From Acidimicrobiales bacterium (GTDB lineage Bacteria; Actinomycetota; Acidimicrobiia; Acidimicrobiales; SZUA-35): a DNA stretch of 64,000 bases. The position numbers and the translations under genes were made by a program. Numbering within the stretch: position 1 is the first letter of the stretch; each line of letters begins with the position of its first letter. The stretch is from contig JANQPB010000037.1 of assembly GCA_028285495.1 (NCBI GenBank), positions 1 through 64,000 of the forward strand. The letters are read 5' to 3'. Shown one piece after another: positions 24,908 through 33,894 of this stretch. Below the pieces are notes generated by a model. The model was not told the origin of the DNA, did no database searches, and saw nothing but the letters and a program-made list of their open reading frames with translations.

Positions 24908-26119
24908 TCAGCCGAGCCCGGCCGAGAGTGCCAGCGCGACCTCGATGATGCGGTCGAGCGCCTCCTCGACCTGCGAGCGAGGACAGGCGAGGTTGAGCCG
25001 GATGCAGTCGCCGCCGTCGGCGACGAACTTCTCGCCCCCCTCGACGAGCACGCCGGAGCGCTCGGCGATCGCCGTGGTGAGGTTCAGACCGGTCGGCACG
25101 TAGGCGTCGAGGTCGATCCAGGCCAGGTACGTGGCGTCGGGGATGCGGAACACGGCCGCGGGCAGGCGGTCGGCCAGCATCGCCTCGACGAGCGCGAAGT
25201 TGGCGTCGAGGTAGGTCCGCAGCTCGCCGAGCCACTCGTCGCCCTCGGCGAAGGCCGCGGTGGCGGCTGCGGCGCTGACGGGGTTGACCACGGGGAAGTG
25301 CCGGTCCTCCCAGCGGGCCCGGAGCCCGTCGTCCGGGATCACCACGTTGGCCAGACCGAGACCGGCCAGGTTGAACGTCTTGCTCGACGACATGCAGGTC
25401 ACGATCCGGTCCGACTCGGGGAACAGCTTGGCCAGGGGCGTGTGGCGGCGACCGGTGCGCAGCAGGTCACAGTGGATCTCGTCCGAGACGATCAGCACGT
25501 CGTTGGCGAAGCACATCTCGGCCATGGCCCGCAGCTCGTCCTCGCTCCAGGCGTGACCGGTCGGGTTGTGGGGGTGGCAGAGGATGAACATGCGGACGCC
25601 GGCATCGGCGACCGTCGCCGCCAGGTGATCGAGGTCGGCGGCGACGGTGCCGTCAGGACGACGGACCAGTGGGCTGGTGACCAACTCACCGCCCCCGTTG
25701 GTGACCGCCGACTCGAACGGCTCGTAGGCCGGGGTGTGCACGACGACCCCGTCGCCCGGTTCGAGGACGAGGTCGACCAGGTCGTAGAGCGCCGGGACGA
25801 TGCCGGGGGCCGGCAGGTGGTGCTCGAGGTCAGGCACCCAGTCGTAGCGGCGCCGGCACCAGCTCTGGAAGGCGGTCTCGAACTCGCGGTCGAGCGAGAC
25901 GGTGTAGCCGAAGATCGGGTGGTCGAGCCGGCGTCGCATCGCCTCGAGGACGACCGGCGCAGTGGCGAAGGCCATGTCGGCGACCCACATGGCGACGGCG
26001 TCGGCGTCGGCACACGGCAGCTCCAGCTCCGGATCGTCGAGGAGGTGGTCCCGGAAGCCGTCGGCGGCGACGGCGTTGGTGTTGGTCCGATCGATGATGC
26101 GATCGAAGTCGACGGGCAC
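24908..26119 (-). CDS. MalY/PatB-type pyridoxal-phosphate C-S lyase/aminotransferase
   Basis: A 403-residue fold-type I PLP enzyme. FDRIIDRTNTNAVAADGF and PMWVADM-like VAMWVADMAFATAPVV are the PatB/MalY start. ILCHPHNPTGHAW and VSDEIHCDLL contact PLP, and the Schiff-base Lys is in SSSKTFNLAGLGLAN. Family members cleave cystathionine and other beta-C-S bonds. I choose the GTG at 26119 because GGAGG sits five bases before it. The GTG two codons upstream overlaps that site. It converges on the aldehyde dehydrogenase gene. Confidence 0.85.
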   Translation of the reverse strand: MPVDFDRIIDRTNTNAVAADGFRDHLLDDPELELPCADADAVAMWVADMAFATAPVVLEAMRRRLDHPIFGYTVSLDREFETAFQSWCRRRYDWVPDLEHHLPAPGIVPALYDLVDLVLEPGDGVVVHTPAYEPFESAVTNGGGELVTSPLVRRPDGTVAADLDHLAATVADAGVRMFILCHPHNPTGHAWSEDELRAMAEMCFANDVLIVSDEIHCDLLRTGRRHTPLAKLFPESDRIVTCMSSSKTFNLAGLGLANVVIPDDGLRARWEDRHFPVVNPVSAAAATAAFAEGDEWLGELRTYLDANFALVEAMLADRLPAAVFRIPDATYLAWIDLDAYVPTGLNLTTAIAERSGVLVEGGEKFVADGGDCIRLNLACPRSQVEEALDRIIEVALALSAGLG

Positions 26120-26276
26120 GGTCACCTCCAGGTCGTCACGGTCGCTCGGACGGTACTCGACATCGACGGACCGGTGGCACCCAGGGAGCGACGGGTGCGG
26201 CACGCACCCGGACCGGCGACGAGGTTGGCGTGTTCTGCAACTCAGGACGACCGCGGCGTGCCGTAGGGTCGATGGG

Positions 26277-27266
26277 GTGCCTGCTCCACTCGACTACGCG
26301 GTGAACCGGCGGTGGGCCGCGCTGCTCCGCGAGATCGGGGTCGATCCGGGCGACGTCCTCGCTGCGGCCCGCCTCCCGGCCGACCTCTTCGAGCGGGAGT
26401 CGGCGACCGTCGCCGCGCCCGACATGTTCCGGCTCTGGCTGGTGGTCGACGAGGCCACCGGCGACCCGCTCCTGCCGCTGCGGGTCGCCCGCTCGCTGAC
26501 CCTGGAGTCGTTCGACGCCGCCATCTTCGCCGCCCTGTGCAGCCGAGACCTCAACGCCGCAGCGGTGCGCATCGCCGACCACAAGCGGCTGATCGGGCCG
26601 GCCCGATTGGAGGTGGTCGTCGGCCGCCGCCGGACCCGGCTCGGGCTGAGCTGGCCGTCCACGCTCACGCCGCCGGTGTCGATGGCGCTGACGGAGCTGA
26701 TGTTCTGGGCCGCGCTGGTCCGGCTGGCGACGGGAGCGGACGTCACCCCCGTCGCCGTGGCCTGCCCGGATCCCCCGACCCAGGTCGACGCCTACCACCG
26801 GTACCTCGGGGTTGCCGTGCGACGGTCCGCCAACTGGTCGATCAGCTTCTCGGCCGTCGACGCCCGCCGACCCTTCGTGACCGCCAACGAGGCGATGTGG
26901 CAGACGTTCGAGCCCGAGCTCCGGCGTCGCCTCGTCGACCTGGACCGCTCCGCCACCACCTCGGAGCGGGTCCGAGCTGCCCTGCTCGAGCTCCTGCCGG
27001 CCGGCGAGATGTCGGTCGGCGCGGTCGGGGCCGCCCTCGGTGTCAGCGTCCGCACCCTCCAGCGCCGGCTGCGGGACGAGGGCACCAGCTTCAAGGGCCT
27101 GGTCAACGAGACCCGATCCGACCTGGCCGTCCACTATCTGCGGCACTCCGAGCTGTCGATCACCGAGATCGCCTTCCTGCTCGGCTACGGCGATCACCAC
27201 TCGTTCTACCGGGCCTTCCACTCGTGGACCGGCTCGACCCCGAAGGCCGTGCGCCTCGCGGTCTGA
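26277..27266 (+). CDS. AraC-family regulator with N-terminal arabinose-binding-like domain
   Basis: A 329-residue regulator. Residues 1-200 match the AraC-type ligand domain common in actinobacteria (NRRWAALLREIGVDPGDVLA; LPLRVARSLTLESFDAA). Residues 235-325 hold two helix-turn-helices: MSVGAVGAALGVSVRTLQRRL and SITEIAFLLGYGDHHSFYRAFHSWTGSTP. The GTG at 26277 gives the usual family start. It precedes an SDR and an LLM oxidoreductase on the same strand and is a plausible activator of that pair. The inducer is unknown. Confidence 0.85.
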   Translation: MPAPLDYAVNRRWAALLREIGVDPGDVLAAARLPADLFERESATVAAPDMFRLWLVVDEATGDPLLPLRVARSLTLESFDAAIFAALCSRDLNAAAVRIADHKRLIGPARLEVVVGRRRTRLGLSWPSTLTPPVSMALTELMFWAALVRLATGADVTPVAVACPDPPTQVDAYHRYLGVAVRRSANWSISFSAVDARRPFVTANEAMWQTFEPELRRRLVDLDRSATTSERVRAALLELLPAGEMSVGAVGAALGVSVRTLQRRLRDEGTSFKGLVNETRSDLAVHYLRHSELSITEIAFLLGYGDHHSFYRAFHSWTGSTPKAVRLAV

Positions 27267-27302
27267 CCCTTCCCAACCCCTGCATCCATCGAGGAGTACC
27301 CC

Positions 27303-28115
27303 ATGTCCACTGTGTTGATCACCGGCTGTTCCAGCGGGATCGGTCGGGCCGCAGCCAGGCGTTTCCAGGCCGAGGGCTGGAACGTCGTGGCCACGATGCG
27401 CAACGCCGCCGGCGAGACCGAGCTGAACGAGCTGGCGAACACGATGGTCACCTCGCTCGACGTGACCGACGTCGCCACCATCGACGCCGCCGTCGCCGCC
27501 GGCACCGAGCGCTTCGGTGGCATCGACGTGCTGGTCAACAACGCCGGCTACGGGGCCTACGGCCCGGTCGAGTCGACGCCCCGCGAGAAGATCGTGCGCC
27601 AGTTCGAGACGAACGTCATCGGGCTGCTCGACGTGACCAAGGCCCTGCTCCCCCACTTCCGCCAGAAGCGGCGCGGGGTGATCGTCAACCTGTCGTCGAT
27701 GGGAGGCCGGATCACCCTGCCACTCGGGGCGCTCTACCACGGCACCAAGTTCGCCGTCGAGGGCATCTCCGAGGCCATGACCCATGAGCTCCGAGCCATC
27801 GGCACGACCATCAAGCTGGTCGAGCCCGGCATCGTGGCCACCGACTTCAGCGGCCGCTCGATGGATCTCAGCGTCGACCCGAGCCACACCGAGTACCAGC
27901 CGGTGATCGACGGCCTGGTCGCCGCCAGCCAGGCCGAGGGCCGCTTCTCGTCCGCCCCCGAGGACGTCGCCGAGGTGATCTTCACCGCCGCCACCGACGG
28001 GACGGATCAGCTCCGCTACGTCGCCGGGGCCGACGCCGAGCAGCTGCTGGCCATGCGGGCCTCGTCGGACGACGCCACCTACCTGGCCGCGATCCGGGCC
28101 AACTTCGGGCTGTAG
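27303..28115 (+). CDS. Classical short-chain dehydrogenase/reductase
   Basis: A 270-residue Rossmann enzyme. The NAD(P)-binding motif is ITGCSSGIGRAAARRF at the N-terminus, DVLVNNAGYGAYGPV is the NNAG motif, NLSSMGGR carries the catalytic Ser, and YHGTKFAVEGISEAM the Tyr/Lys pair. The pattern resembles oxidoreductases acting on hydroxy compounds such as steroids or retinoids, but the substrate is open. It follows the AraC gene by 36 bp and precedes an LLM oxidoreductase by 84 bp. Confidence 0.88.
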   Translation: MSTVLITGCSSGIGRAAARRFQAEGWNVVATMRNAAGETELNELANTMVTSLDVTDVATIDAAVAAGTERFGGIDVLVNNAGYGAYGPVESTPREKIVRQFETNVIGLLDVTKALLPHFRQKRRGVIVNLSSMGGRITLPLGALYHGTKFAVEGISEAMTHELRAIGTTIKLVEPGIVATDFSGRSMDLSVDPSHTEYQPVIDGLVAASQAEGRFSSAPEDVAEVIFTAATDGTDQLRYVAGADAEQLLAMRASSDDATYLAAIRANFGL

Positions 28116-28199
28116 GCCCGACCGGCCGAGCACGACCGCAGGACTCGAACCGGAATCGAACCAGGGAATCGACCCACGTCATCCAACGAGGTAACGACC

Positions 28200-29168
28200 A
28201 TGAGCAGGCTGAGCTACCAGATCCCCAACTTCACCTATCCCGACACCGACCAGGCCGACGTCTACGACCTCGTCGTGGCCCAGGCCAAGGAGGCCGACGC
28301 CGCCGGCTTCGACCGGCTGACGGTGATGGACCACTTCTACCAACTCCCCGGCATCGGAGCCCACGACGAGGCGATGATCGAGGCCTATACCCTGCTGGCC
28401 GCCCTGGCCCAGCACACCTCGACCATGCGCCTGGCCACCCTGGTGACCGGCAACACCTACCGCAACCCGGCCATGCTGGCCAAGATCGTCACCGCCCTCG
28501 ATGTGGTCTCGCACGGCCGGGCCACCCTCGGCATCGGTGCCGGCTGGTACGAGCTCGAGCACCAGGCGATGGGCTTCGAGTTCGGGACCTTCACCGACCG
28601 GTTCGAGCGGCTGGAGGAGGCCCTGCAGATCGTCCTGCCCCTGTTGCGGGGCGAGAAGGTCAGCCTCGACGGGGAGCGGTACCAGGTGGCCGACGTCGTC
28701 AACTCACCCGCGCCGGTCTCCACCATCCCGATCATGATCGGCGGCAGCGGTGAGAGGAAGACCCTGCGGATGGTGGCCCAGTACGCCGACGAGTCGAACC
28801 TCGTCGGGCTGCGTCAGCCGGATGACATCCCGGCCAAGCTGGAGGCCCTCGACGGCCATTGCCAGCGGCTCGGTCGGGATCGCTCCGAGATCTCGGTCAC
28901 GCTGCTGGTGGCGGCCAACATCGCCCCGACGATGGAGCAGGCCGACGACGAGCTGCGGGCGATGCTGGCCCACAAGGGCCAGCCGGCGGAGCTGTTCGAG
29001 CCGGTCAAGGCGATGATGGCCCACGGCGACCCCGACACCGTCGGCGAGCAGCTGGCGGCCTTCATGGGCACCGGTCTCGACGGGCTCGCCGTCAGCCTCA
29101 TGATGAACGGTCACCTGCCCGGCCGGGTCACCATGCTCGGCGAGGTGGCGACCAGGGCCATGGGCTGA
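28200..29168 (+). CDS. LLM-class F420-type oxidoreductase
   Basis: A 322-residue luciferase-like protein. LSYQIPNFTYPDTD, AKEADAAGFDRLTVMDHFYQ, TGNTYRNPAMLAKIVTALD and RATLGIGAGWYELEHQAMG are characteristic of the subgroup annotated as F420-dependent (TIGR03560-like). The non-prolyl cis-peptide and cofactor face of the barrel are conserved in sequence pattern. GAGG sits before the ATG. It probably works with the SDR and AraC genes upstream on an unknown substrate. Confidence 0.82.
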   Translation: MSRLSYQIPNFTYPDTDQADVYDLVVAQAKEADAAGFDRLTVMDHFYQLPGIGAHDEAMIEAYTLLAALAQHTSTMRLATLVTGNTYRNPAMLAKIVTALDVVSHGRATLGIGAGWYELEHQAMGFEFGTFTDRFERLEEALQIVLPLLRGEKVSLDGERYQVADVVNSPAPVSTIPIMIGGSGERKTLRMVAQYADESNLVGLRQPDDIPAKLEALDGHCQRLGRDRSEISVTLLVAANIAPTMEQADDELRAMLAHKGQPAELFEPVKAMMAHGDPDTVGEQLAAFMGTGLDGLAVSLMMNGHLPGRVTMLGEVATRAMG

Positions 29169-29547
29169 ACGGCTCGCAGCCGGACCGGCGGCGTCCCGGC
29201 CGTCGGCCGGTCGCCGGACGGGTCCGGTCGTCGACGGGCGGCGGCCGCGACGAGAAGCGGACTCCCACGTAGAAGTCCACCGCCGGTTTCGGACAGCACG
29301 TCGAGCCGGAGACCGCTGGTGCCGAGGGCGCGTGCCCGGTCGAGCTCGTTGCCCAGCAGGGTGCCGCCGAGATCGGGCCGGATCGGGGCCAGGGCGTCGG
29401 CTCGGGGGTGGAAGCCGGGGGTTCGGGGTGGGCGGCTCGCAGCAGCGCCCCGCAGCGAGGCGCGCGCTTAACCAAACAATCGCTTGCCTAACAGCCCCGC
29501 CTGGACGAGAATGGGGACGGCACGGCAGGCGAGCTCGGGAGGTTTCC
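29169..29547. other. 379-bp intergenic region upstream of the mutase operon
   Basis: No intact gene. On the minus strand an unstarted frame reads ALAPIRPDLGGTLLGNELDR and then LRLDVLSETGGGLLRG (about 29400-29240). It looks coding but I do not recognise it, and it may be a gene relic. The AT-rich segment at 29466-29490 is an operator-like quasi-palindrome and probably holds the operon promoter. Confidence 0.35.
29466..29489. promoter_or_regulatory. TetR-type quasi-palindromic operator upstream of the acyl-CoA ligase operon
   Basis: The 24-bp segment from TTAACC to CCTAA matches its own reverse complement at 16 of 24 positions, with TTA/TAA ends and CAA...TTG inner arms. That resembles sites of fatty-acid-type TetR regulators in actinobacteria. 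It is far more AT-rich than its surroundings and ends 58 bp before the ligase start. The second gene of the operon encodes a TetR protein that is the obvious candidate to bind here. Confidence 0.5.
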
Positions 29548-31089
29548 GTGAACGTGACCGACCTCATGCGGCGAACGGCGGTCTTCAACGCCGACGCCGA
29601 GTGCACGGTTTCCGGCTCGATCCGCCTCACGTTCGCCGAGCAGTGGGCCCGCGGCTGCCGCATGGCCAACGCCCTGCTTGGCATCGGCCTCCAACCGGGC
29701 GACCGCGTCGGTGTGCTCGAGGACAACAGCGTCGAGGCCGCCGACTTCTTCCTCGGCGCCGCCATCGCCAACCTCGTCCGGGTCCCGCTCTATCCCCGCA
29801 ACTCCCGGGAGGCCCACGAGCACATGCTCGGCCACACCGGCTGCCGAGCGGTCGTCGTCGCCGGGGCCCATGGCCGCGAGCTCGACGGCATCACCGACGA
29901 CGTCGCCGGCCTCGAGACCGTACTGACGCGAGACGACGGGTACGAGGAGTGGCTGGCCGAACACCCGCCCGACGACCCCCAGGTCCCGGTCGACGCCGAC
30001 GACAACTACATCATCCGCCACACCGGCGGAACGACGGGCCTGTCCAAGGGTGTCGCCTACACCCACCGCAGCTGGCTCGCCGCCGGCCGGGACTGGACCT
30101 ACGGGTTCCCACCGATCGAGCCGGGTGATCGCTGCCTCCACGTCGGCCCGATCTCCCACGGCTCCGGCTACCTGTACGTCCCCGTGTTCCTGGCCGGCGG
30201 CTGCAACGTGCTGCTCGACCGCTTCGATCCCGGCGAGACGCTCGACGTGATGGAGTCCGAGCGGATCGGCTACGTCTTCGCCGTCCCGACGATGCTCAAC
30301 GCCCTGGTCCGGGAGCCGGGGGCCCGCGATCGCGACTGGTCGGCGCTCGAGGTCATCCAGATCGCCGCTGCGCCGATCGCCGACGAGACGGCCCTCCTCG
30401 GCCGTGAGGTGTTCGGGCCGGTCCTGCACCAGCTGTACGGCCAGACCGAGGCGTTGCCGATCGCCTGCATGGGCCCGAACCAGTGGTTCGGCGCCGTCGA
30501 CGGGTCCTCGCCGCTCCGGGCGGCCGGGCTACCCCTCCCCTTCGCCGACCTGAAGATCCTCGATCCCGAGACCCGCCGCGAGCTGCCGCTCGGCTCCGAT
30601 GGCGAGATCGCAGCCCGCTGCGACGGCCAGATGGACGGGTTCTGGAACGATCCGGCGGGCACGGCCGAACGCATGCACGACGGCTTCGTGCTGACCGGCG
30701 ACATCGGCCGCCTCGATGCCAACGGCTACCTGTACGTGGTCGACCGCAAGGACGACATGGTGATCTCGGGTGGCTACAACATCTGGCCGGCGGAGCTCGA
30801 GAACGTCCTCACCGACCACCCGGCGGTGATCGAGGCCGCAGTGTTCGGCATCCCGTCCGAGCGGTGGGGGGAGACGCCCTGCGCCCACGTCACCGAGGAC
30901 GGGACGACCCCGGTCACCGAGGCCGACCTGATCGAGCTGTGCGCCGAGCGACTCGGGTCCTACAAGAAGCCGGGCGCGGTGGTCATCACCACCGACCCCC
31001 TCCCAAAGTCGCCGGTGGGCAAGATCCTCCGCCGGGCCATGCGCGAGCCCTACTGGGAGGGCCACGATCGACGGGTCGGTGGCAATTAG
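29548..31089 (+). CDS. Acyl-CoA ligase (AMP-forming)
   Basis: A 513-residue adenylate-forming enzyme that activates a carboxylic acid as acyl-CoA. Motifs in order: the P-loop-like RHTGGTTGLSKGV, LYGQTEALPI (A5), TGDIGRLDANGYLYVVDRKDDMVISGGYNIWP (A7-A8 hinge), and the catalytic Lys in PKSPVGKILRRAMRE. A GGGAGG site precedes the GTG. As first gene of a ligase, TetR, mutase, MeaB, thiolase operon, it probably makes the acyl-CoA substrate of the mutase. In the known 2-hydroxyisobutyrate cluster a ligase has that role. Confidence 0.88.
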   Translation: MNVTDLMRRTAVFNADAECTVSGSIRLTFAEQWARGCRMANALLGIGLQPGDRVGVLEDNSVEAADFFLGAAIANLVRVPLYPRNSREAHEHMLGHTGCRAVVVAGAHGRELDGITDDVAGLETVLTRDDGYEEWLAEHPPDDPQVPVDADDNYIIRHTGGTTGLSKGVAYTHRSWLAAGRDWTYGFPPIEPGDRCLHVGPISHGSGYLYVPVFLAGGCNVLLDRFDPGETLDVMESERIGYVFAVPTMLNALVREPGARDRDWSALEVIQIAAAPIADETALLGREVFGPVLHQLYGQTEALPIACMGPNQWFGAVDGSSPLRAAGLPLPFADLKILDPETRRELPLGSDGEIAARCDGQMDGFWNDPAGTAERMHDGFVLTGDIGRLDANGYLYVVDRKDDMVISGGYNIWPAELENVLTDHPAVIEAAVFGIPSERWGETPCAHVTEDGTTPVTEADLIELCAERLGSYKKPGAVVITTDPLPKSPVGKILRRAMREPYWEGHDRRVGGN

Positions 31090-31748
31090 TGGTCGGCGCG
31101 ACCCGAGGAGCATCGACGAGCCCGGCCGGCGGTCCGGCATCGCCCGGCGGCGACGGCGCGCCGCCGGATGCCGCCGCGACCAGGACCAGGGCCAACAACC
31201 GGGCCACCGCCCTGCTCGACGCCGCTGCGGTCCTCTTCGCCTCCCAGGGCTACCACCGCACGACGATCCGCGACGTCACCTCGGCCATCGGGATGCGGTC
31301 GGGGTCGTCCTACTACCACTTCTCGTCGAAGGCCGAGATGCTGCTCGCCGTCTACGACGAGGGCATCAGACGGGTCCAGCAGTCGATCGAGGACTCGCTG
31401 GCGGAGGCGCCTGACGACCCCTGGGGCCGGCTCGAGGCGGCGCTCACCGGCCACATCGCCGCCGTTCTCGACCCGAGCGCGTACGCCCGCACCATCGTCG
31501 CCGTGCTCCCGAACGACGTCCCCGAGCTCAGCGACGAGATCACCGCCCGCCGCGATGCCTACGAGAACCAGTGGCGCTCGTTCATCGCCGCCCTCGATGC
31601 GCCGGTCGACGCCTCGCTGCTCCGGGTGTTCCTGCTCAGCGCGGCCAACAGCACCCAGGTCTGGTACCGCGAGGGCGGCTCGTCACCGGCCGCCATCGCC
31701 CGCTTCGTCGTCGACCTCCTCCGACACCCCCTGGAGACCCGAACATGA
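31089..31748 (+). CDS. TetR-family regulator of the mutase operon
   Basis: A 219-residue regulator with helix-turn-helix at about residues 35-80 (NRATALLDAAAVLFASQGYH, then IRDVTSAIGMRSGSSYYHFSSKAEML) and a C-terminal domain of the TetR_C type. The first 30 residues are disordered and Gly/Pro-rich. The GTG overlaps the ligase stop by one base (TAGTG) and its stop overlaps the next ATG. It is embedded in the operon and probably controls it through the 29466-29489 site in response to an acyl-CoA. Confidence 0.82.
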   Translation: MVGATRGASTSPAGGPASPGGDGAPPDAAATRTRANNRATALLDAAAVLFASQGYHRTTIRDVTSAIGMRSGSSYYHFSSKAEMLLAVYDEGIRRVQQSIEDSLAEAPDDPWGRLEAALTGHIAAVLDPSAYARTIVAVLPNDVPELSDEITARRDAYENQWRSFIAALDAPVDASLLRVFLLSAANSTQVWYREGGSSPAAIARFVVDLLRHPLETRT

Positions 31749-32215
31749 ACGAGACATCCTCGCCCCCGGCGCCGACCGCGCTCGATGCCGCACCCCTCCG
31801 GGTCCTGGTGACCAAGATCGGGCTCGACGGTCACGATCGCGGCTCGCGTCTCGTCGCCGCGTTCCTTCGCGACGCCGGCCACGAGGTGATCTACACGCCG
31901 CCGTGGCAACAGGTGGCCGACGTCGTGACCCTGGCCGTCCAGGAGGACGTCGACGTCATCGGCGTGTCGTCGCTGGCCACCGACCACCTGATCGTCCCCG
32001 ACCTGATGGACGCCCTCCGCGCCGCCGGTCTCGGCCACGTCGCCGTCGTCGTCGGCGGCATCGTGCCCGAGCAGGAGCTGCCGCCCCTGCTCGAGGCCGG
32101 CGTCCGAGCGGTCTTCGGACCCGGCTCGTCGAGGGACGAGATCGTCGGGGCCGTCGCCACCTGGGGCGTCGAGGCCCGGACCGCCAAGCTCGCCGACGGA
32201 GGATTCGCCCGATGA
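31745..32215 (+). CDS. Cobalamin-binding small subunit of an acyl-CoA mutase
   Basis: A 156-residue B12-binding domain. LRVLVTKIGLDGHDRGSRLV contains the base-off/His-on motif D28-x-H30-x-x-G33, whose His ligates cobalt. VIGVSSLATDHL and VVVGGIVPEQELPPL complete the flavodoxin-like fold of methylmalonyl-, isobutyryl- and 2-hydroxyisobutyryl-CoA mutase small subunits. It forms a complex with the catalytic subunit encoded immediately downstream, overlapping by 4 bp (ATGA). The same overlap joins it to the TetR gene. Confidence 0.9.
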   Translation: MNETSSPPAPTALDAAPLRVLVTKIGLDGHDRGSRLVAAFLRDAGHEVIYTPPWQQVADVVTLAVQEDVDVIGVSSLATDHLIVPDLMDALRAAGLGHVAVVVGGIVPEQELPPLLEAGVRAVFGPGSSRDEIVGAVATWGVEARTAKLADGGFAR

Positions 32216-33894
32216 CCACGACCGATCACACCCAGATGACCCTGCCAGGCTTCGCTGCGGCCAGGGACCGGTGGGAGGGGGCCTACGACCGGCAGCTCGA
32301 CGACCCGAGGACGATCCGGAACCGCTCCGGCATCGAGATCAAGCCCCTCTACGGACCGGACGACTGGGACGGGTCCGGCTACCTGGATCGGCTCGGCTTC
32401 CCCGGCGAGGCGCCCTACACGCGCGGCATCTACCCCACCATGTACCGGGGCAGGACATGGTCGCAGCGCCAGCTGATCGGCCTCGGCACCCCGGCCGACT
32501 ACAACGAGCGGATCCGGTTCCTGATCGACAACGGGTCGACCGCCATCTCGCTCCTCCCCTGCAACTCGGGCTTCCGCGGCCTCGACTGCGACGAGGTCCC
32601 CTTCCCGCTGCTCGGCACGTGCGGGACCGTGGTCAACAGCGTCGACCACATGGATGCCGCCCTCGACGGGGTGTCGCTGGCCGACGTCTCCACCGCCATG
32701 AACGATCCGACCCCGTTCACGCTGCTCGCCTTCGTGCTCGGGGTGGCCAAGCGGCGCGGGGTGCCGTTCGATCGGGTCACCGGCACGTCGAACCAGTCCG
32801 ACTACATCTCGCACTACGTCGCCAATCACATGTTCTACCGCCTGTCCCAGCCCGGTTCCCGGCGGCTCCTGGTCGACCACGTCGAGTACTGCCGGCAGGC
32901 CGTGCCGAACTGGAACCCGGTTTCGGTGGTCGGCCAGCACATGCAGCAGGCCGGGGCGACGCCGGCGGAGACGATGGGCTTCACCCTGTCGACCGCGATC
33001 CAGTACGCCGACGACTGCATGGCCCGGGGCATGGACCCGGACGAGATCCTCCCCCGGTTCACCTTCTTCTTCGACGTCTCGATCTCGCTGTTCGAGGAGG
33101 TGGCGAAGTTCCGGGCCGGCCGCCGCATCTGGGCCCGGGTGGCAAGAGAGCGGCTCGGGGCCAGGGACCCCCGGTCGTGGCGGTTCAAGTTCCACGGGCA
33201 GACGAGCGGTGTCGACCTGACCGCCCAGCAGCCGCTCAACAACATCGCCCGCGTCGCCACCCAGGCGATCGCCGGCATCTTCGGTGGCCTGCAGTCGATG
33301 CACACCGACGCCTACGACGAGGCGATCACCTGCCCGACCGAGGAGTCGGCCCGCATCGCGGTGGCCACCCAGAACCTCCTCCGGGAGGAGGCCCACCTGT
33401 GTGACGTGATCGACCCGCTCGGCGGCTCGTACTACGTCGAGACCCTCACCGACCAGATGGAGGCGGAGATCCTGGCGGTGATGGACACCATCGACGCGGC
33501 CGGCGGGATGTACGACGCGGTCGGCTCCGGCCTGGTCCAGACGATGATCGGTCGGTCGGCCCTCGCCGCCCAGAACCGGATCGACGCCGGCGAGGAGAAG
33601 GTCGTCGGGGTCAACTGCTACCGGGACGACGCCGACGGGGTCGGGCCGCCGCCGATGCGCCCGGACGCCGAGCGCATGCGGCGCTTCGTCGACGACTTCG
33701 CCGCCTTCAAGTCGGCCCGCAGCCACGACGAGGTCGACCGACAGATCGCCGAGCTCAGGCGGGCCGCCCGGAGCGACGATGAGAACGTCTTCGCCCGGGT
33801 CGTCGATGCGGCCTGGTCCGGCGTCACCCACGGGGAAATCGTCGCCGCCCTTCGGGACGAGCTCGGCTTCGGCGACCCGTTGATCGTCGCATGA
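32212..33894 (+). CDS. B12-dependent acyl-CoA mutase, catalytic subunit, non-methylmalonyl type
   Basis: A 560-residue TIM-barrel subunit of the methylmalonyl-CoA mutase superfamily, without a B12 domain. RGIYPTMYRGRTWSQRQ (71-87) matches the substrate-channel start, and GQHMQQAGAT keeps the His that helps adenosylcobalamin cleavage. Two regions diverge. Where methylmalonyl-CoA mutase has its carboxylate-binding Arg (F-M-V-R-N), this protein has V203-A204-N205. The usual FD-L/M-PT strand is LLPCNSGFRGLDCDEVP (114-130). The Asp that marks 2-hydroxyisobutyryl-CoA mutase is not evident either. The reaction is probably a carbon-skeleton rearrangement of an uncharged or hydroxy acyl-CoA, with the substrate unknown. 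It overlaps both neighbours by 4 bp. Confidence 0.85.
   Translation: MTTTDHTQMTLPGFAAARDRWEGAYDRQLDDPRTIRNRSGIEIKPLYGPDDWDGSGYLDRLGFPGEAPYTRGIYPTMYRGRTWSQRQLIGLGTPADYNERIRFLIDNGSTAISLLPCNSGFRGLDCDEVPFPLLGTCGTVVNSVDHMDAALDGVSLADVSTAMNDPTPFTLLAFVLGVAKRRGVPFDRVTGTSNQSDYISHYVANHMFYRLSQPGSRRLLVDHVEYCRQAVPNWNPVSVVGQHMQQAGATPAETMGFTLSTAIQYADDCMARGMDPDEILPRFTFFFDVSISLFEEVAKFRAGRRIWARVARERLGARDPRSWRFKFHGQTSGVDLTAQQPLNNIARVATQAIAGIFGGLQSMHTDAYDEAITCPTEESARIAVATQNLLREEAHLCDVIDPLGGSYYVETLTDQMEAEILAVMDTIDAAGGMYDAVGSGLVQTMIGRSALAAQNRIDAGEEKVVGVNCYRDDADGVGPPPMRPDAERMRRFVDDFAAFKSARSHDEVDRQIAELRRAARSDDENVFARVVDAAWSGVTHGEIVAALRDELGFGDPLIVA

Noticed and set aside
28140..28199. A tRNA-like sequence (GGACTCGAACC)
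   Set aside because: The string resembles a complemented T-arm, but no acceptor, anticodon or D-arm pairing could be built around it.
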